Below, in pieces: positions 1 to 8,681 of a stretch of DNA of 64,000 nucleotides; the stretch's first letter is position 1; each line of letters begins with the position of its first letter. The stretch covers positions 5,828,001 through 5,892,000 of the forward strand of contig NZ_SHKW01000001.1 in the NCBI RefSeq assembly GCF_004217555.1, read 5' to 3'. Under the pieces are notes generated by a model. The model made no database searches, was not told where the DNA came from, and was given only the letters and a program-made list of their open reading frames with translations. Origin of the DNA: Edaphobacter modestus (lineage in GTDB: Bacteria > Acidobacteriota > Terriglobia > Terriglobales > Acidobacteriaceae). The position numbers and the translations under genes were made by a program.

Positions 1-160
1 AGAACGACTTTACCGCAGCTTCGTCGGTGAAGCCGCGAGAGACCAGGAGATGGGCGATGCCGCGAGGACAACTGGCAGTCGCCATCACATGTTGGATGGC
101 CCCTTCCTCGGCGGCCCGCGCTGCCCACTCCCGTTGTATCTCAGCCTGGCCGGAGACCAC
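1..160 (-). CDS. recJ: RecJ-type single-strand DNA exonuclease, N-terminus only (runs off window)
   Basis: About 53 N-terminal residues are visible, from a GTG at 158-160 to the window edge. The segment contains a tryptophan near residue 12 and the stretch IAHLLVSRGFTDEAAVKSF. That resembles the N-terminal helix of RecJ exonucleases (family pattern LL-RG-x-D-E-A-x-F), which degrade single-stranded DNA 5' to 3' in recombinational and mismatch repair. The GTG was chosen because an in-frame TAG lies just upstream and a GAGGCGG Shine-Dalgarno-like stretch sits at suitable spacing. The gene follows the acidic ORF at 179-643 with an 18-base gap, so the two are probably co-transcribed. The catalytic DHH domain lies outside the window, so the assignment is by N-terminal resemblance only. 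Confidence 0.55.
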   Translation of the reverse strand, partial: MVSGQAEIQREWAARAAEEGAIQHVMATASCPRGIAHLLVSRGFTDEAAVKSF

Positions 161-178
161 TCTAGCGCCGCCTCGTTC

Positions 179-643
179 CTATTCGTCTTTTTCGCGATCG
201 TCCACGACGATACCGCCAAGATCTGTCACGGTCTCCATCAGGTCCTGAAAGCTGTCATACCAGTCCGTGGCCACTTCGAAGAGAAACATGATCCCCTGGT
301 GAGCGAAGCCCAGCTGCAGGTAGCCGATCTTTCCCACGTGTCGAAGCAATCTCTCGGCGTCATCGATCTCCGGAGACTCGTCGTCCGGATACACCTGGTC
401 GCGGATCTGTTCAATGATCATGGCGATATCCGACTTTTCGAGAACGGCCTCGCTCATGGTGACGAAGGGAGCTCCTGCGGCCTTGGCCAATTCCACGAAG
501 TCCTTCCACCCGTCGGGATTCTCCTCTTCGAAGAGAACCGTCGGAACCTCATCGGAGACGTAGCCGTTCATTCGTAGCATGCCGTGGCCGGCAATGAAGG
601 CCACCATGTCGTCTTTGAGCGAGATGAGATTGTCAGGATGCAT
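179..643 (-). CDS. Conserved hypothetical acidic protein
   Basis: A 154-residue protein, rich in Asp and Glu, with no signal peptide or membrane segment. I do not recognise a named domain. The sequence is ordinary globular and mixed helix-strand in character (for example GYVSDEVPTVLFEEENPDG, and a DDREKDE tail). It starts with ATG at 643 on the minus strand and ends 18 bases before the recJ-like start, which suggests a two-gene operon. Function is unknown. A cytoplasmic location is inferred from the lack of export signals. Confidence 0.7.
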   Translation of the reverse strand: MHPDNLISLKDDMVAFIAGHGMLRMNGYVSDEVPTVLFEEENPDGWKDFVELAKAAGAPFVTMSEAVLEKSDIAMIIEQIRDQVYPDDESPEIDDAERLLRHVGKIGYLQLGFAHQGIMFLFEVATDWYDSFQDLMETVTDLGGIVVDDREKDE

Positions 644-737
644 CGAAAGGCTATTGTCTCAAAAAACCAGGGGTGGCGTGACACTCCTTTGAGAAGACCC
701 CCGTGCATCCTTAGCCTTCCGGCGGAATCCAACCTGA

Positions 738-1088
738 ATGCCGCTTTTTGAACATCATCTCTTCCTCTGTACCAACGAGCGCGACGAGTCTGCGTCCCGG
801 CCGAGCTGCCTTCCGCACGGAAGCAAAAAACTTAAATCGGCTTTCAAGGACGCAATCAAAGATGCCGGTCTCAAGCACAAGGTCCGGGCCAACGAGTCGG
901 GCTGCCTGGATCAATGCGAGCATGGGCCGGTCGTCGTGGTCTATCCGGAGGCGGTTTGGTATGGCAAGGTACACCTCCGCGACGTCGAGGAGATCGTTCG
1001 GGAGCATCTCGTCGGGGGACGCCCTGTTGAGCGGCTGCGCCTGTCCGAGGCCTGTATTAATAGCGATCGCTGTCCCCACAGGAAGTAA
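738..1088 (+). CDS. Thioredoxin-like [2Fe-2S] ferredoxin
   Basis: A 116-residue protein with the layout of the thioredoxin-fold [2Fe-2S] ferredoxins (Shethna-type and NuoE-like). C11 and C24 lie in the N-terminal part, and C56 and C60 sit in SGCLDQCEHGP, followed by VVVVYPE and a WYG-V motif. These four cysteines are the expected cluster ligands. Such proteins carry single electrons; the partner is unknown. The ATG lies in a weak ribosome-binding context, so the start could be slightly different. It stands alone between the divergent hypothetical gene and the DUF507 pair. Confidence 0.75.
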   Translation: MPLFEHHLFLCTNERDESASRPSCLPHGSKKLKSAFKDAIKDAGLKHKVRANESGCLDQCEHGPVVVVYPEAVWYGKVHLRDVEEIVREHLVGGRPVERLRLSEACINSDRCPHRK

Positions 1089-1141
1089 GGAACCCCCGCT
1101 GCCTCACTAATATCCGCGTGATATATTCGACTTAAAGTCAA

Positions 1142-1420
1142 ATGATTTTTTCTAAAGATTACGTAGGCTATCTCGCGCGCCAGACGGTAAAGCAGCTCAT
1201 AGCGCAGAAGATGATCCAGACCGAGAAACCGGCGCGCCTTGACGAGCGCGTCGCAGCCGCCATGGTGGATGAACTTTCTCTCGAGGACCGGATCAACGAT
1301 GAGGTGCGGGTCATCCTTGAAGCCTTCCAGGAGGACATGCGCAAGACCGGGGCAAGCTATCCGGAGATGTTCAAGAAGGTGAAAAACGAGTTGGCGCGCA
1401 AGTACAAGGCGGTCCTGTGA
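1142..1420 (+). CDS. DUF507 family protein (first of pair)
   Basis: A 92-residue, highly charged, helical protein that matches the DUF507 pattern: a start resembling IFSKDYV-YLA, a central SLEDRINDEVR segment, and a basic end. No enzymatic residues are evident. Its last four bases overlap the GTG start of the next gene, a homologue of similar length, so the two are translationally coupled and may form a complex (inference). DUF507 pairs are common in Acidobacteria and deltaproteobacterial lineages; the role is not known. Confidence 0.8.
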   Translation: MIFSKDYVGYLARQTVKQLIAQKMIQTEKPARLDERVAAAMVDELSLEDRINDEVRVILEAFQEDMRKTGASYPEMFKKVKNELARKYKAVL

Positions 1421-1692
1421 GAATCTCGCGCGACAAGGTCAATAAGCTCGCCCATACGGTCGCCGATACCCTGGCCGAAATTCCGGAGTGCGACTTCCTC
1501 GAGGACCGGAACACGATCCGTCAGGAGGCCCGCAAGGCGCTCGAAAAGCTGCTGACGGAAGAGACGAAGATCGATGCGGCCGCGCGCCAGAAGATCGCTT
1601 CGCAGCGCAAGATCATTCTCGAAGGCTCCCAGGAGTGGGACATCCTCTACCGCAAGTACTACAACGATGAGGTCAAGAAACTCGGCCTCTAG
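1417..1692 (+). CDS. DUF507 family protein (second of pair)
   Basis: A 91-residue homologue of the preceding DUF507 protein, starting at GTG 1417 within the GTGA overlap. It keeps the family features MRISRDKVNKLAH near the start and ILYRKYYNDEVKKLGL at the end. It is helical and charged, with no signal sequence. It comes directly upstream of the tRNA-Glu genes but is probably a separate transcription unit, because a strong -10 hexamer lies between them. Function is unknown beyond family membership. Confidence 0.8.
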   Translation: MRISRDKVNKLAHTVADTLAEIPECDFLEDRNTIRQEARKALEKLLTEETKIDAAARQKIASQRKIILEGSQEWDILYRKYYNDEVKKLGL

Positions 1693-1754
1693 GCACCGGC
1701 GGAGATCCGCGGCAAAAGCATCGCGGAGCCACGCCATAGGCTCGATAAAACTGC

Positions 1755-1760
1755 TATAAT
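1755..1760 (+). promoter_or_regulatory. Candidate -10 element of the tRNA-Glu operon
   Basis: A perfect TATAAT hexamer lies 33 bases upstream of the first tRNA-Glu. The sequence 17 bases further upstream is a poor -35 match. The call rests on the hexamer and its position before a stable-RNA operon. Confidence 0.4.
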
Positions 1761-1793
1761 CAATTCATTGCAGCAGAGATTCTTCTCTGCGAT

Positions 1794-1870
<77 letters not shown>

Positions 1871-1894
1871 AGTCCTCCGCAAGCCGAAGCCTTT

Positions 1895-1971
1895 GGCGCC
1901 ATGGTGTAACTGGTTAACACGCGGCCCTTTCAAGGCTGAGAGTACGGGTTCGATCCCCGTTGGCGCTACCA
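1895..1971 (+). tRNA. tRNA-Glu (anticodon UUC)
   Basis: A 77-base tRNA with an encoded CCA. The acceptor pairs GGCGCCA with TGGCGCT. The anticodon loop CTTTCAA gives TTC, which reads GAA and GAG. The D and T arms are almost identical to those of the upstream tRNA-Glu, which points to a local duplication followed by a change in the anticodon stem and anticodon. Confidence 0.93.
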
Positions 1972-2603
1972 CCCCTTACAGACAATCTTTTTTGCGACAT
2001 GCCAATGCTGTTTAACGCAGCTGGTTCCACGTCGGAAAGCATTGCCGATGGAACCCTTGTACTTGCTGTCCCAGCTTGCACTATACTGGGCCGCACTCTT
2101 CTTACCTGCCAGGCAGGCGTCGAACACGCCACATAATCTCAGTCTTCTTGCTGTTGGGACCCGTAAAGTCGGTTACCGAAGGAAGGTGAAAGAGAGATGC
2201 CGGTTGAAAAACCATCGATAACTCAGACTGCGCTACCCGGCTCTGATGGCTGCGACAGTGTTCCCTGTTACGCCTACGCAGGGTCTATGACAGACAACGC
2301 CGCTCGATGCAGGCCGCTCAAGAGTTCCCGGCATGGGCATCCAGAAGGTCGGAAGCTTTAGAGACCGGTGTCTTCGATGAGTGACAGGTCAGTGCGTGGG
2401 CCCTTGCGATTCTGAAGCTGCTACGCGTCCGTTGTCGCAAAACGGGCGTGCGTAACGCTCTGGCCCCGAGAGATCGGCGACCTTTTTGTTCGTCCATCTC
2501 CATGTTTCTTCGCGCCCGACAATTTTTGCTAGTAACCAAACCCCGGAAAAATCTGTAGGTCGTAGGGCTCCTCTATTGAAGTTCAGCCGTGAAAGGAGAA
2601 TAT
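1972..2603. other. Intergenic stretch without a convincing gene
   Basis: About 630 bases separate the tRNA pair from the next secreted protein. The only notable item is a short ORF of about 54 codons at 2196-2361, starting after a purine-rich AAGGAAGGTGAAAGAGAG. Its composition does not look convincingly coding. I see no tRNA, terminator or repeat here. Confidence 0.5.
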
Positions 2604-3200
2604 ATGCTGATCCGTTCGAATCTTCCCAAGACAGTCACGATGAGTCTCATGGTCGCTGGATTACTTACGATCGTTGCTCCAGTTTCGGCAAGAGACAAGT
2701 ATGAAACCATTGATGCCCAGGCCTTCGGTACGGGAACTCAAATGGGGCGAAATATCGGCATCACCCTGAATATCTACGAGTTCTCAACGCCTGCAGACCG
2801 AGCGGTCCTCATTCAGGCATACGAGAAAGGGCAGAACCAGGGTCTGGTAACCGCGCTGAGCAAGATGAAAGCAGTAGGTCATATCGAGATCACCGGCACA
2901 CTCGGATTTGATTGCGCTTATATCAAGATGACCCCGACTCCAACGGGCAGAAAGATTGTCTTTGTCACGAACCGTCTGATTACGTTTGGGGAAGCCTGGA
3001 CCGACAGTCAATCGCAATCGTTCGATCTAACCGCTGGACAGTTCGAGCTCAATGAACAGGACAAGAGCAAGAGCACAGGGATGCTATACCCCCTGGCACA
3101 GCTGGTCCTGAACAAGGAAGGTGAGTTGCAGTTGGAGCTGAATCAAAACCCCTGGAGACTGTCCGGCGTCATCGACTGGAAGGGAACTGCCAACAACTGA
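2604..3200 (+). CDS. Secreted conserved hypothetical protein
   Basis: A 198-residue protein with a typical signal peptide: a basic start, then a hydrophobic VTMSLMVAGLLTIVAPV core ending in SARD, cleaved near residue 30. The ATG at 2604 is preferred over an upstream GTG because AAAGGAG sits at correct spacing. The mature part has no cysteine pairs or repeats that I recognise apart from a single Cys. It looks like a small beta-rich periplasmic or extracellular protein. The next gene also encodes a small exported protein in the same direction. Function is unknown. Confidence 0.65.
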   Translation: MLIRSNLPKTVTMSLMVAGLLTIVAPVSARDKYETIDAQAFGTGTQMGRNIGITLNIYEFSTPADRAVLIQAYEKGQNQGLVTALSKMKAVGHIEITGTLGFDCAYIKMTPTPTGRKIVFVTNRLITFGEAWTDSQSQSFDLTAGQFELNEQDKSKSTGMLYPLAQLVLNKEGELQLELNQNPWRLSGVIDWKGTANN

Positions 3201-3306
3201 TGCCTGCTGCTGCAGTCGGCATTGTTCGTTCTTTCATGGATTCGATTCGACATCTCAGGCCGCCACCCGTGTGGCGTGGGTGTAAACGGAATCTTGCGAG
3301 GTTGCG

Positions 3307-3807
3307 ATGGAAATCAAGCGATGTGTCGTACACGGCTCCGGAGTCGTCTTGTTATCGGTCCTTTCACTCACCAATGATTCAAGCGCCCAATCAAAAGGCA
3401 GCAAAAATGCCTGTCCCGAGGCAAATCCTGCACAGCTGTGCAATGCAGGGAACACCTGTGGATCAGCTTCGGAACCATGCGTCGTCGATGTGAAAAGAAC
3501 TTCAAGTGCGGCTTCCGCCACAGCCATGACCCGGAACGCAAAAGGCAACTCACTCTTCTGCGTAAAAACAGGAACGACCGTGCAATGGAAGAGCACAGAC
3601 AAGGAGGTAGGCTTCGTTGTCGACCTGGGCACCACATCTCCGTTCGAACCGGCGGGAGCCATCATCGGCGGCTCCGATCGCTCCGTTTCTGTAGTGGCAA
3701 GAAAGGCTGGTTGTTACAAGTACTCCGCCGGAGCCTGCAAATCGGGAGCAATCTATGGGATGTGCGGAACAGGGTACGCAAGGCTCATTATTATTGAAGG
3801 GAACTGA
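3307..3807 (+). CDS. Secreted Cys-containing hypothetical protein, cupredoxin-like
   Basis: A 166-residue protein with an N-terminal hydrophobic segment (VVLLSVLSLT) ending in SAQS, consistent with a signal peptide. The mature part has several cysteines (CPEANPAQLC, CGSASEPC, FCVKTG, GCYKYSAGAC, MCGTGY) and ends in a beta strand, ARLIIIEGN. The spacing of the late GCYKYS and the final strand is reminiscent of a small cupredoxin-like fold, but a clear His-Cys-His-Met copper site is not visible. The call is therefore structural guesswork on top of a secure exported ORF. Confidence 0.55.
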   Translation: MEIKRCVVHGSGVVLLSVLSLTNDSSAQSKGSKNACPEANPAQLCNAGNTCGSASEPCVVDVKRTSSAASATAMTRNAKGNSLFCVKTGTTVQWKSTDKEVGFVVDLGTTSPFEPAGAIIGGSDRSVSVVARKAGCYKYSAGACKSGAIYGMCGTGYARLIIIEGN

Positions 3808-3865
3808 GCCAACTCACACGCGGCAGGGGGAACTGACGAGCATGAGTTCGCCGCTTATTGCGAAA

Positions 3866-3917
3866 GTGTCATCCTGAGCGAAGCGCAGCGAAGTCGAAGG
3901 ATCTGCGGTTTCATCGA
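3866..3917 (+). repeat. Palindromic interspersed repeat, family A (intergenic copy)
   Basis: The sequence starts GTGTCATCCTGAGCGAAGCG, continues CAGCGAAGTCGAAGGATC and ends in a TGCGGTTTCATCGA tail. It contains self-complementary halves (GAGCGAAGC and its complement-like partners). Further copies, all in the opposite orientation, are at 26753-26809, 27932-27960, 32432-32460 and 39246-39278. The copy inside uvrA shares both ends, including the tail. Confidence 0.75.
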
Positions 3918-4012
3918 ACAGACTTAGAACTCGGCGACTGGAGCAGGAAGGGCCGCTTTTTCCACAGCAAAACCCTTGACACTGCCTGATACTCTTAAAT
4001 CAGGAAGACTAT

Positions 4013-4038
4013 AAAGCCCGGCCTCTGAGCCGGGCTTT
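4013..4038. terminator. Hairpin terminator upstream of miaB
   Basis: A perfect 10-bp stem (AAAGCCCGGC and GCCGGGCTTT) with a 6-base loop and a weak T-rich tail. A TTGACA hexamer lies 32 bases upstream, and a second small stem (CTGGTA/TACCAG) follows at 4068-4085. It may end the upstream transcript or form the end of a short untranslated RNA. Confidence 0.6.
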
Positions 4039-4144
4039 CGTATTCCTACCGAAAGACGAAGCGTCTGGTATCGAAGTACCAGGCTATGTTCTATCCTTTG
4101 AAGACTTTGCACACATTCGGTAGGGAGGGGGTGGGTCAAGGCAA

Positions 4145-5578
4145 ATGACGGCAGACACAGAACAACCGGCAGGAAAGCCGTCACCGAACGATATACTGGT
4201 CCCCGTGAGCAAGACGTTTTATATCGAAACCTTCGGCTGCCAGATGAACGCCCATGACTCGGAAAAAGTCATCGGCACCCTCGAGCACGAGGGCTACGCC
4301 CAGGTCTCCGACGAGGCCGAGGCCGGTCTCATCCTTTACAACACCTGTTCTATCCGCGACAAGGCCGAGCAGAAGGTCTTCCACCGCCTGAACGAATACA
4401 AGCGGCTGCAAGGCGAGGGAAAACGTTTCGCCGTCATCGGCTGCGTGGCGCAGCAGGAGGGCGAACGGATCTTCGAGCGCGCGCCCTACGTCTCGATCGT
4501 CGCCGGCTCGGCTTCGTACCGCAACCTACCTGACATGCTCGCTCGCCTCGAAGCAGGCGAGACTCGCATCACCGGCCTCGATGACCGCCAGACGGAGGAG
4601 ACCTTCGACACAGAGTTCACCGTCCGGTCGAACCCTCACCGTGGCTACATCACCATCATTGAGGGCTGCGACAAGTTCTGCGCTTATTGCGTGGTTCCTT
4701 ACACGCGGGGCAAGGAGCGCTCCCGCACCTCGGCATCTGTGCTGGTGGAGGCGCGCCGCATGGCCGACCAGGGGTATACGGATATCCAGCTCCTCGGCCA
4801 GAACGTGAATTCGTGGCGCGATCCTTCCGGCCGCCTCTCCTTCGCCGAACTGCTCACCGCCGTCGGAAGCACCCCCGGCATCAAGCGGGTCCGTTTCACC
4901 ACCTCGCACCCGCGGGACTTCACCCGCGACATCGTCGAAGCGATCGACGCCACCCCTACACTGTGCGACCACATCCATCTTCCGGTCCAGTCGGGCTCGT
5001 CCTCCGTCCTTCATGCCATGTCCCGAGAGTACACGCGGGACTGGTATCTCGAGCGTATGAGCTGGATTCACTCAGCCAAACGCGATATCAGCATCACCAG
5101 TGACATGATCGTCGGCTTCCCGGGTGAGACCGATGCCGACTTCGAGGAGACCATCACGCTTCTGGGAGCCGTGCGTTACGACGCAGTCTTCGCCTTCAAG
5201 TTCTCGCCGCGTCCCAACACGCCCGCGGTAGGAATGCCCGATACCATCTCCGACGAGGTAAAGACCGAGCGGCTCCGCATTCTGAATGACCGGCAGCGTG
5301 AGATTCAGCGCGAGCATTATGCCCGCCACCTTGGCCAGACCGTGGAAGTGATGGTTGAGAGCTACAACGCCGCACGAGGTCAGATCGTCGGCCGGTCCAC
5401 GCAGAACAAGACCGTAAACTTCACACTTGTGCCAGATGCGCTCGAACCTCCGATTGGGAGCTACCTTCCCATCCGAATTACGCGGACCATGCCGAATTGC
5501 CTTGTTGGCGAATCAATCGCCGGTGCCCTTCCACTCCAGACCACCCTGCAGGCCCAACCCTTCGTCGTATTGAATTGA
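4145..5578 (+). CDS. miaB: tRNA-2-methylthio-N6-isopentenyladenosine synthase MiaB
   Basis: A 477-residue radical-SAM methylthiotransferase. The N-terminal UPF0004 domain carries cluster ligands C32, C68 and C100. The radical-SAM motif CDKFCAYC places C175, C179 and C182. A C-terminal TRAM domain follows. MiaB adds the 2-methylthio group to isopentenyl-A37 of tRNAs that read UNN codons. GTQ-type and CDT-type family features such as IETFGCQMN and NTCSIRDKA fit MiaB rather than RimO. The ATG at 4145 follows a G-rich Shine-Dalgarno-like stretch; a later GTG at 4205 would also give a normal MiaB start. The stop precedes the nuclease-family gene by one base, so they are probably one operon. Confidence 0.93.
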   Translation: MTADTEQPAGKPSPNDILVPVSKTFYIETFGCQMNAHDSEKVIGTLEHEGYAQVSDEAEAGLILYNTCSIRDKAEQKVFHRLNEYKRLQGEGKRFAVIGCVAQQEGERIFERAPYVSIVAGSASYRNLPDMLARLEAGETRITGLDDRQTEETFDTEFTVRSNPHRGYITIIEGCDKFCAYCVVPYTRGKERSRTSASVLVEARRMADQGYTDIQLLGQNVNSWRDPSGRLSFAELLTAVGSTPGIKRVRFTTSHPRDFTRDIVEAIDATPTLCDHIHLPVQSGSSSVLHAMSREYTRDWYLERMSWIHSAKRDISITSDMIVGFPGETDADFEETITLLGAVRYDAVFAFKFSPRPNTPAVGMPDTISDEVKTERLRILNDRQREIQREHYARHLGQTVEVMVESYNAARGQIVGRSTQNKTVNFTLVPDALEPPIGSYLPIRITRTMPNCLVGESIAGALPLQTTLQAQPFVVLN

Positions 5579-5579
5579 T

Positions 5580-6104
5580 ATGAGCACACAGGCCCCCCAG
5601 TCCCCCGTGCATGCCCCCGACGAGGTCGAGATGCAGATTCGCGGCCTCATGATGGATCCCATCACCAATATGCCCATCATCGTTCTCAAAGACATTGCAA
5701 GCGACACGGTCCTGCCAATCTGGGTGGGAATCTTTGAAGCCAATGCCATTGCACTGGAGCTTGAAAAGACGGCCACACCCCGGCCCATGACGCACGACCT
5801 GATGCGGAACATGGCGCGCAATCTCAATGCCGAGGTCCGCAAGGTGGTCGTCTCCGAGCTTCGTGACGATACCTTCTATGCTGTCGTCTGGCTTGAGCAA
5901 GCGGGTGAGACGGTAGCCATGGATGCTCGCCCGTCCGACGCAATCGCGCTTGCCTTGCGCTGGGATTGTCCCATCTACGTCAATCGAGATGTCCTCGAAA
6001 ACTCCCGCCAGACAAGCACGGGAGCTCAGTCCATCAACGCGGATGAGATGCGCCGCTGGCTTGAAAACCTGAACGACGACGAGATGGGTCGCTATAAGAT
6101 GTAG
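5580..6104 (+). CDS. Bifunctional nuclease family protein (DUF151)
   Basis: A 174-residue protein of the bifunctional nuclease (BFN/DUF151) family. The family features are visible: IIVLKD, LPIWVGIFEANAIALELE, RPMTHDL and the ARPSDAIALALRW motif. Homologues have been reported to show DNase and RNase activity, but the cellular role in bacteria is unclear. The start lies one base after the miaB stop, which indicates translational coupling, and a glycosyltransferase follows in the same direction. Confidence 0.85.
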   Translation: MSTQAPQSPVHAPDEVEMQIRGLMMDPITNMPIIVLKDIASDTVLPIWVGIFEANAIALELEKTATPRPMTHDLMRNMARNLNAEVRKVVVSELRDDTFYAVVWLEQAGETVAMDARPSDAIALALRWDCPIYVNRDVLENSRQTSTGAQSINADEMRRWLENLNDDEMGRYKM

Positions 6105-6136
6105 TCCATCGCGGTCTCTAACCGTAAGGATCAATC

Positions 6137-7249
6137 TTGAGTTTCTTCCGAAATCTGAAGGGCGCTGCATTCGCCGGCGTCGCCACGGTCGAGCGTGTGA
6201 CGGCTCGCCAGTCTTCTGTTCCTCAAAATCGATTGCACGAGATTGAAAACTTCCTCGTCTTTCAGCATGCCAGCGCCCTCGGGACCGCGATCCACACAAC
6301 ACCCCTGTTTGCCGCTCTAAAGCAAGCCGTGCCAGGAGCACGCATCGCTGTCGTTGGGAGCGGATTCTCCCTCGACGTCTTGCGTCACAACCCCCACGTC
6401 GATACCCTGATCGCTACTCCGAGCCCGTTGAAAGATCTCAAGGCCTCGGTCCGCCTGCTTCGCTCGCGGCTTCCATTCCGGGGCTCAGCCTTTGCCACTC
6501 TGACACCGCTCGGCAACGAACGCACCCTCGTCGTCCTGCAGGCCCTGCTTGGTGGAGCATCGACACGGGTAGGCTTCACCGTGCAACCCGACTTGTTTCG
6601 AGTTCCCTTGCGTTTTGAGAATACGAGGAGCCAGATCGCAAACAATCTGCGGATCGTCGAGGCTCTCGGTCATAAAGTTAGCCACTTCGAACCCCGCATA
6701 TTTTTCAGTGAACAGGAGATTGCCGAAGCCCGAAATCTTCTCGCCGCCTCCGGAGTAGAAGATGGACAACCGGTTGCCGTCTTCGTCACGCAGACCAGTG
6801 TCACTCAGAGAAAAAGCTGGCGGCCCGAACGGTTTCGCGAAGCCGCCGTCTTTCTCAGAGAGAGATATGGTGCGCACATTCTTTTTGTCGGTACAGCCTC
6901 TGAATCTACCGCCATCGACGAGCTTCGAAATGGTCTTCCATTTGCCACGACAAACGTCGCCGGTAAGACGAATCTGCCACAGCTGGCTGCTCTCATGAGC
7001 CTGTGTACCGTCGGTTTGACTCTCGACACAGGGCCGCTGCATGTTGGACGTGCAGCTGGACTCCCCATGGTCATCATCGCGCCGGCGTGGTCCCCACCCC
7101 TTGAATGGCTCCCGGTTGGCAATAACAGATTCCGCATTCTCAAAAATGCGGATATGCCCTCGGCTACGCCCGATTACATCATCGACGAGGTGAGTGTCGC
7201 TGATGTCACATCGGCTCTTGACGATCTACTTTCAAGCGATCGCAGCTAA
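6137..7249 (+). CDS. Glycosyltransferase family 9 (heptosyltransferase-like)
   Basis: A 370-residue GT9-type protein related to ADP-heptose:LPS heptosyltransferases. The N-terminal Rossmann half includes ALGTAIHTTPLFAAL and IAVVGSGFS. The C-terminal nucleotide-sugar half includes KSWRPERF, VGTASE and the diagnostic LDTGPLHVGRAAGLP. It probably transfers a heptose or related sugar during envelope glycan or LPS core synthesis on the inner membrane face. The start is TTG at 6137 after AAGGAT, because no ATG is suitably placed. It lies 32 bases after the DUF151 gene in the same direction. Confidence 0.83.
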   Translation: MSFFRNLKGAAFAGVATVERVTARQSSVPQNRLHEIENFLVFQHASALGTAIHTTPLFAALKQAVPGARIAVVGSGFSLDVLRHNPHVDTLIATPSPLKDLKASVRLLRSRLPFRGSAFATLTPLGNERTLVVLQALLGGASTRVGFTVQPDLFRVPLRFENTRSQIANNLRIVEALGHKVSHFEPRIFFSEQEIAEARNLLAASGVEDGQPVAVFVTQTSVTQRKSWRPERFREAAVFLRERYGAHILFVGTASESTAIDELRNGLPFATTNVAGKTNLPQLAALMSLCTVGLTLDTGPLHVGRAAGLPMVIIAPAWSPPLEWLPVGNNRFRILKNADMPSATPDYIIDEVSVADVTSALDDLLSSDRS

Positions 7250-7260
7250 CGGCGAGGGGC

Positions 7261-8577
7261 CTATCGTTTGCTGAGGTCTTCCAGGAAGGTGAAGAACTCG
7301 GGAAACGAGATTGCAGCGGCCTCGGCGCCGTGAATCACGTTCTCGCTCGAGGCTCGAAGTGCGGCGATGGCAAATGCCATTGCGATCCTGTGATCGCTTC
7401 CCGAGTCGATCTCCGCACCATGGAGCTGCTGATTTCCAGGCACGATCAGACCGTCCTCGAACTCCGTTAACTCCGCTCCCATTGCCTTCAGGTTCTTTGC
7501 AACCAGCGCGATGCGGTCCGATTCTTTAATGCGCAACTCCTTCGCATCGCGGATCACGATACCGTCGCGCGTATAGGGCGCAATCGCTGCGAGCACCGGC
7601 AACTCATCTATCAGCTGTGCTGAGAGCGCTCCCGTAATCTCGGCACCCTTCAAGCCTTCGGGAGAGCGATTCACCTGGATGGTCCCGATGGTTTCGCCGT
7701 TATGCTCTTCGACCATCAGCACCTTGATCTTTCCGCCGAGAGTTGTAATCACGTCCAGTAGCGCGGCACGGGTCGGATTCATCCCTAAGGAATCGAGTAC
7801 AAGGTTTGAGTCTGGAAACAGCAAAGCCGCACAAAGAAAGAAGGCTGCTGATGAAATATCGCCCGGCACGGTCGCTTCAATCGCTTTCAGCTTCTGTCCG
7901 CCTGCGATGCTGAGCCGTTCGCCTGTCCGCGTCAGGCTTGCCCCGAAGGCCTTCAAGGCGTGCTCGGAGTGGTCGCGCGTTCTGACGGCCTCCGAAAGGC
8001 TCGTCGTTCCCTCCGCCTGCAGCCCTGCAAAGAGTACGGCCGTCTTCACCTGTGCGGAAGGGATCGGAGTGTCAAAGTCAATTGCCTTCAGCGGGCCGCC
8101 ATGGATTGTCATCGGCGCGTGACCGTCCACGAGATCGATTCGCGCTCCCATGGCAGACAGCGGTTTGCGGATCCGTTCCATGGGGCGCATCGTCAGCGAA
8201 TGATCACCGATCATCGTGAAGGTGTGCGGATGCGGCGCGATGAGGCCGGCCAGCATACGCATGGTGCTTCCGGAGTTGCCGCAGTCGAGCTCAGACGTCG
8301 GCTGCTGAAACGCGCCTGCTGTTCCCGTCACTTCGACCGCCGTGCCATCTTTCGTAACCTTGGCTCCAAGCGCCTCCATGCAGCTCAGCGTCGAGTGCGG
8401 ATCGGCGCCTGTAGAGAAATTCGACAACCGGGTAGTCCCCTCTGCCAGCCCCGCCAGCATGGCGTAGCGGTGCGAGATCGATTTGTCACCTGGAACTGTA
8501 ACCGAGCCCTGGAAGCTGCGGGCTGGGCGGACAACCTGAGTCGTGGATGCATTCGGCTGAGAAATTATGGAGGACAT
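7261..8577 (-). CDS. aroA: 3-phosphoshikimate 1-carboxyvinyltransferase (EPSP synthase)
   Basis: Catalyses transfer of enolpyruvyl from PEP to shikimate-3-phosphate in the chorismate pathway. The protein is 438 residues, the usual length. It shows the substrate motif VPGDKSISHRYAMLAGLAEG near residue 30, then LDCGNSGSTMRML and late ELRIKESDRI. The longest ORF runs to 8664, but the start at 8577 (MSSIIS) is better: it is preceded by AGGAT and removes a non-family extension. It is convergent with the glycosyltransferase gene, with 11 bases between the stops, and divergent from the secreted protein at 8682. Confidence 0.94.
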   Translation of the reverse strand: MSSIISQPNASTTQVVRPARSFQGSVTVPGDKSISHRYAMLAGLAEGTTRLSNFSTGADPHSTLSCMEALGAKVTKDGTAVEVTGTAGAFQQPTSELDCGNSGSTMRMLAGLIAPHPHTFTMIGDHSLTMRPMERIRKPLSAMGARIDLVDGHAPMTIHGGPLKAIDFDTPIPSAQVKTAVLFAGLQAEGTTSLSEAVRTRDHSEHALKAFGASLTRTGERLSIAGGQKLKAIEATVPGDISSAAFFLCAALLFPDSNLVLDSLGMNPTRAALLDVITTLGGKIKVLMVEEHNGETIGTIQVNRSPEGLKGAEITGALSAQLIDELPVLAAIAPYTRDGIVIRDAKELRIKESDRIALVAKNLKAMGAELTEFEDGLIVPGNQQLHGAEIDSGSDHRIAMAFAIAALRASSENVIHGAEAAAISFPEFFTFLEDLSKR

Positions 8578-8681
8578 TTCTTTTATCCTAACCTTTCTTT
8601 CCCTGGCGTTGGTACACTGCCTGCCGAAGTTGGATTGTAGTCGGGTCCTGGAATCGGGCCGCAATCGGGAGCAGAAACCCC

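Noticed and set aside
2196..2361. Short ORF of about 54 codons after a purine-rich stretch
   Set aside because: Composition and length give no support; kept only as a note in the intergenic entry.
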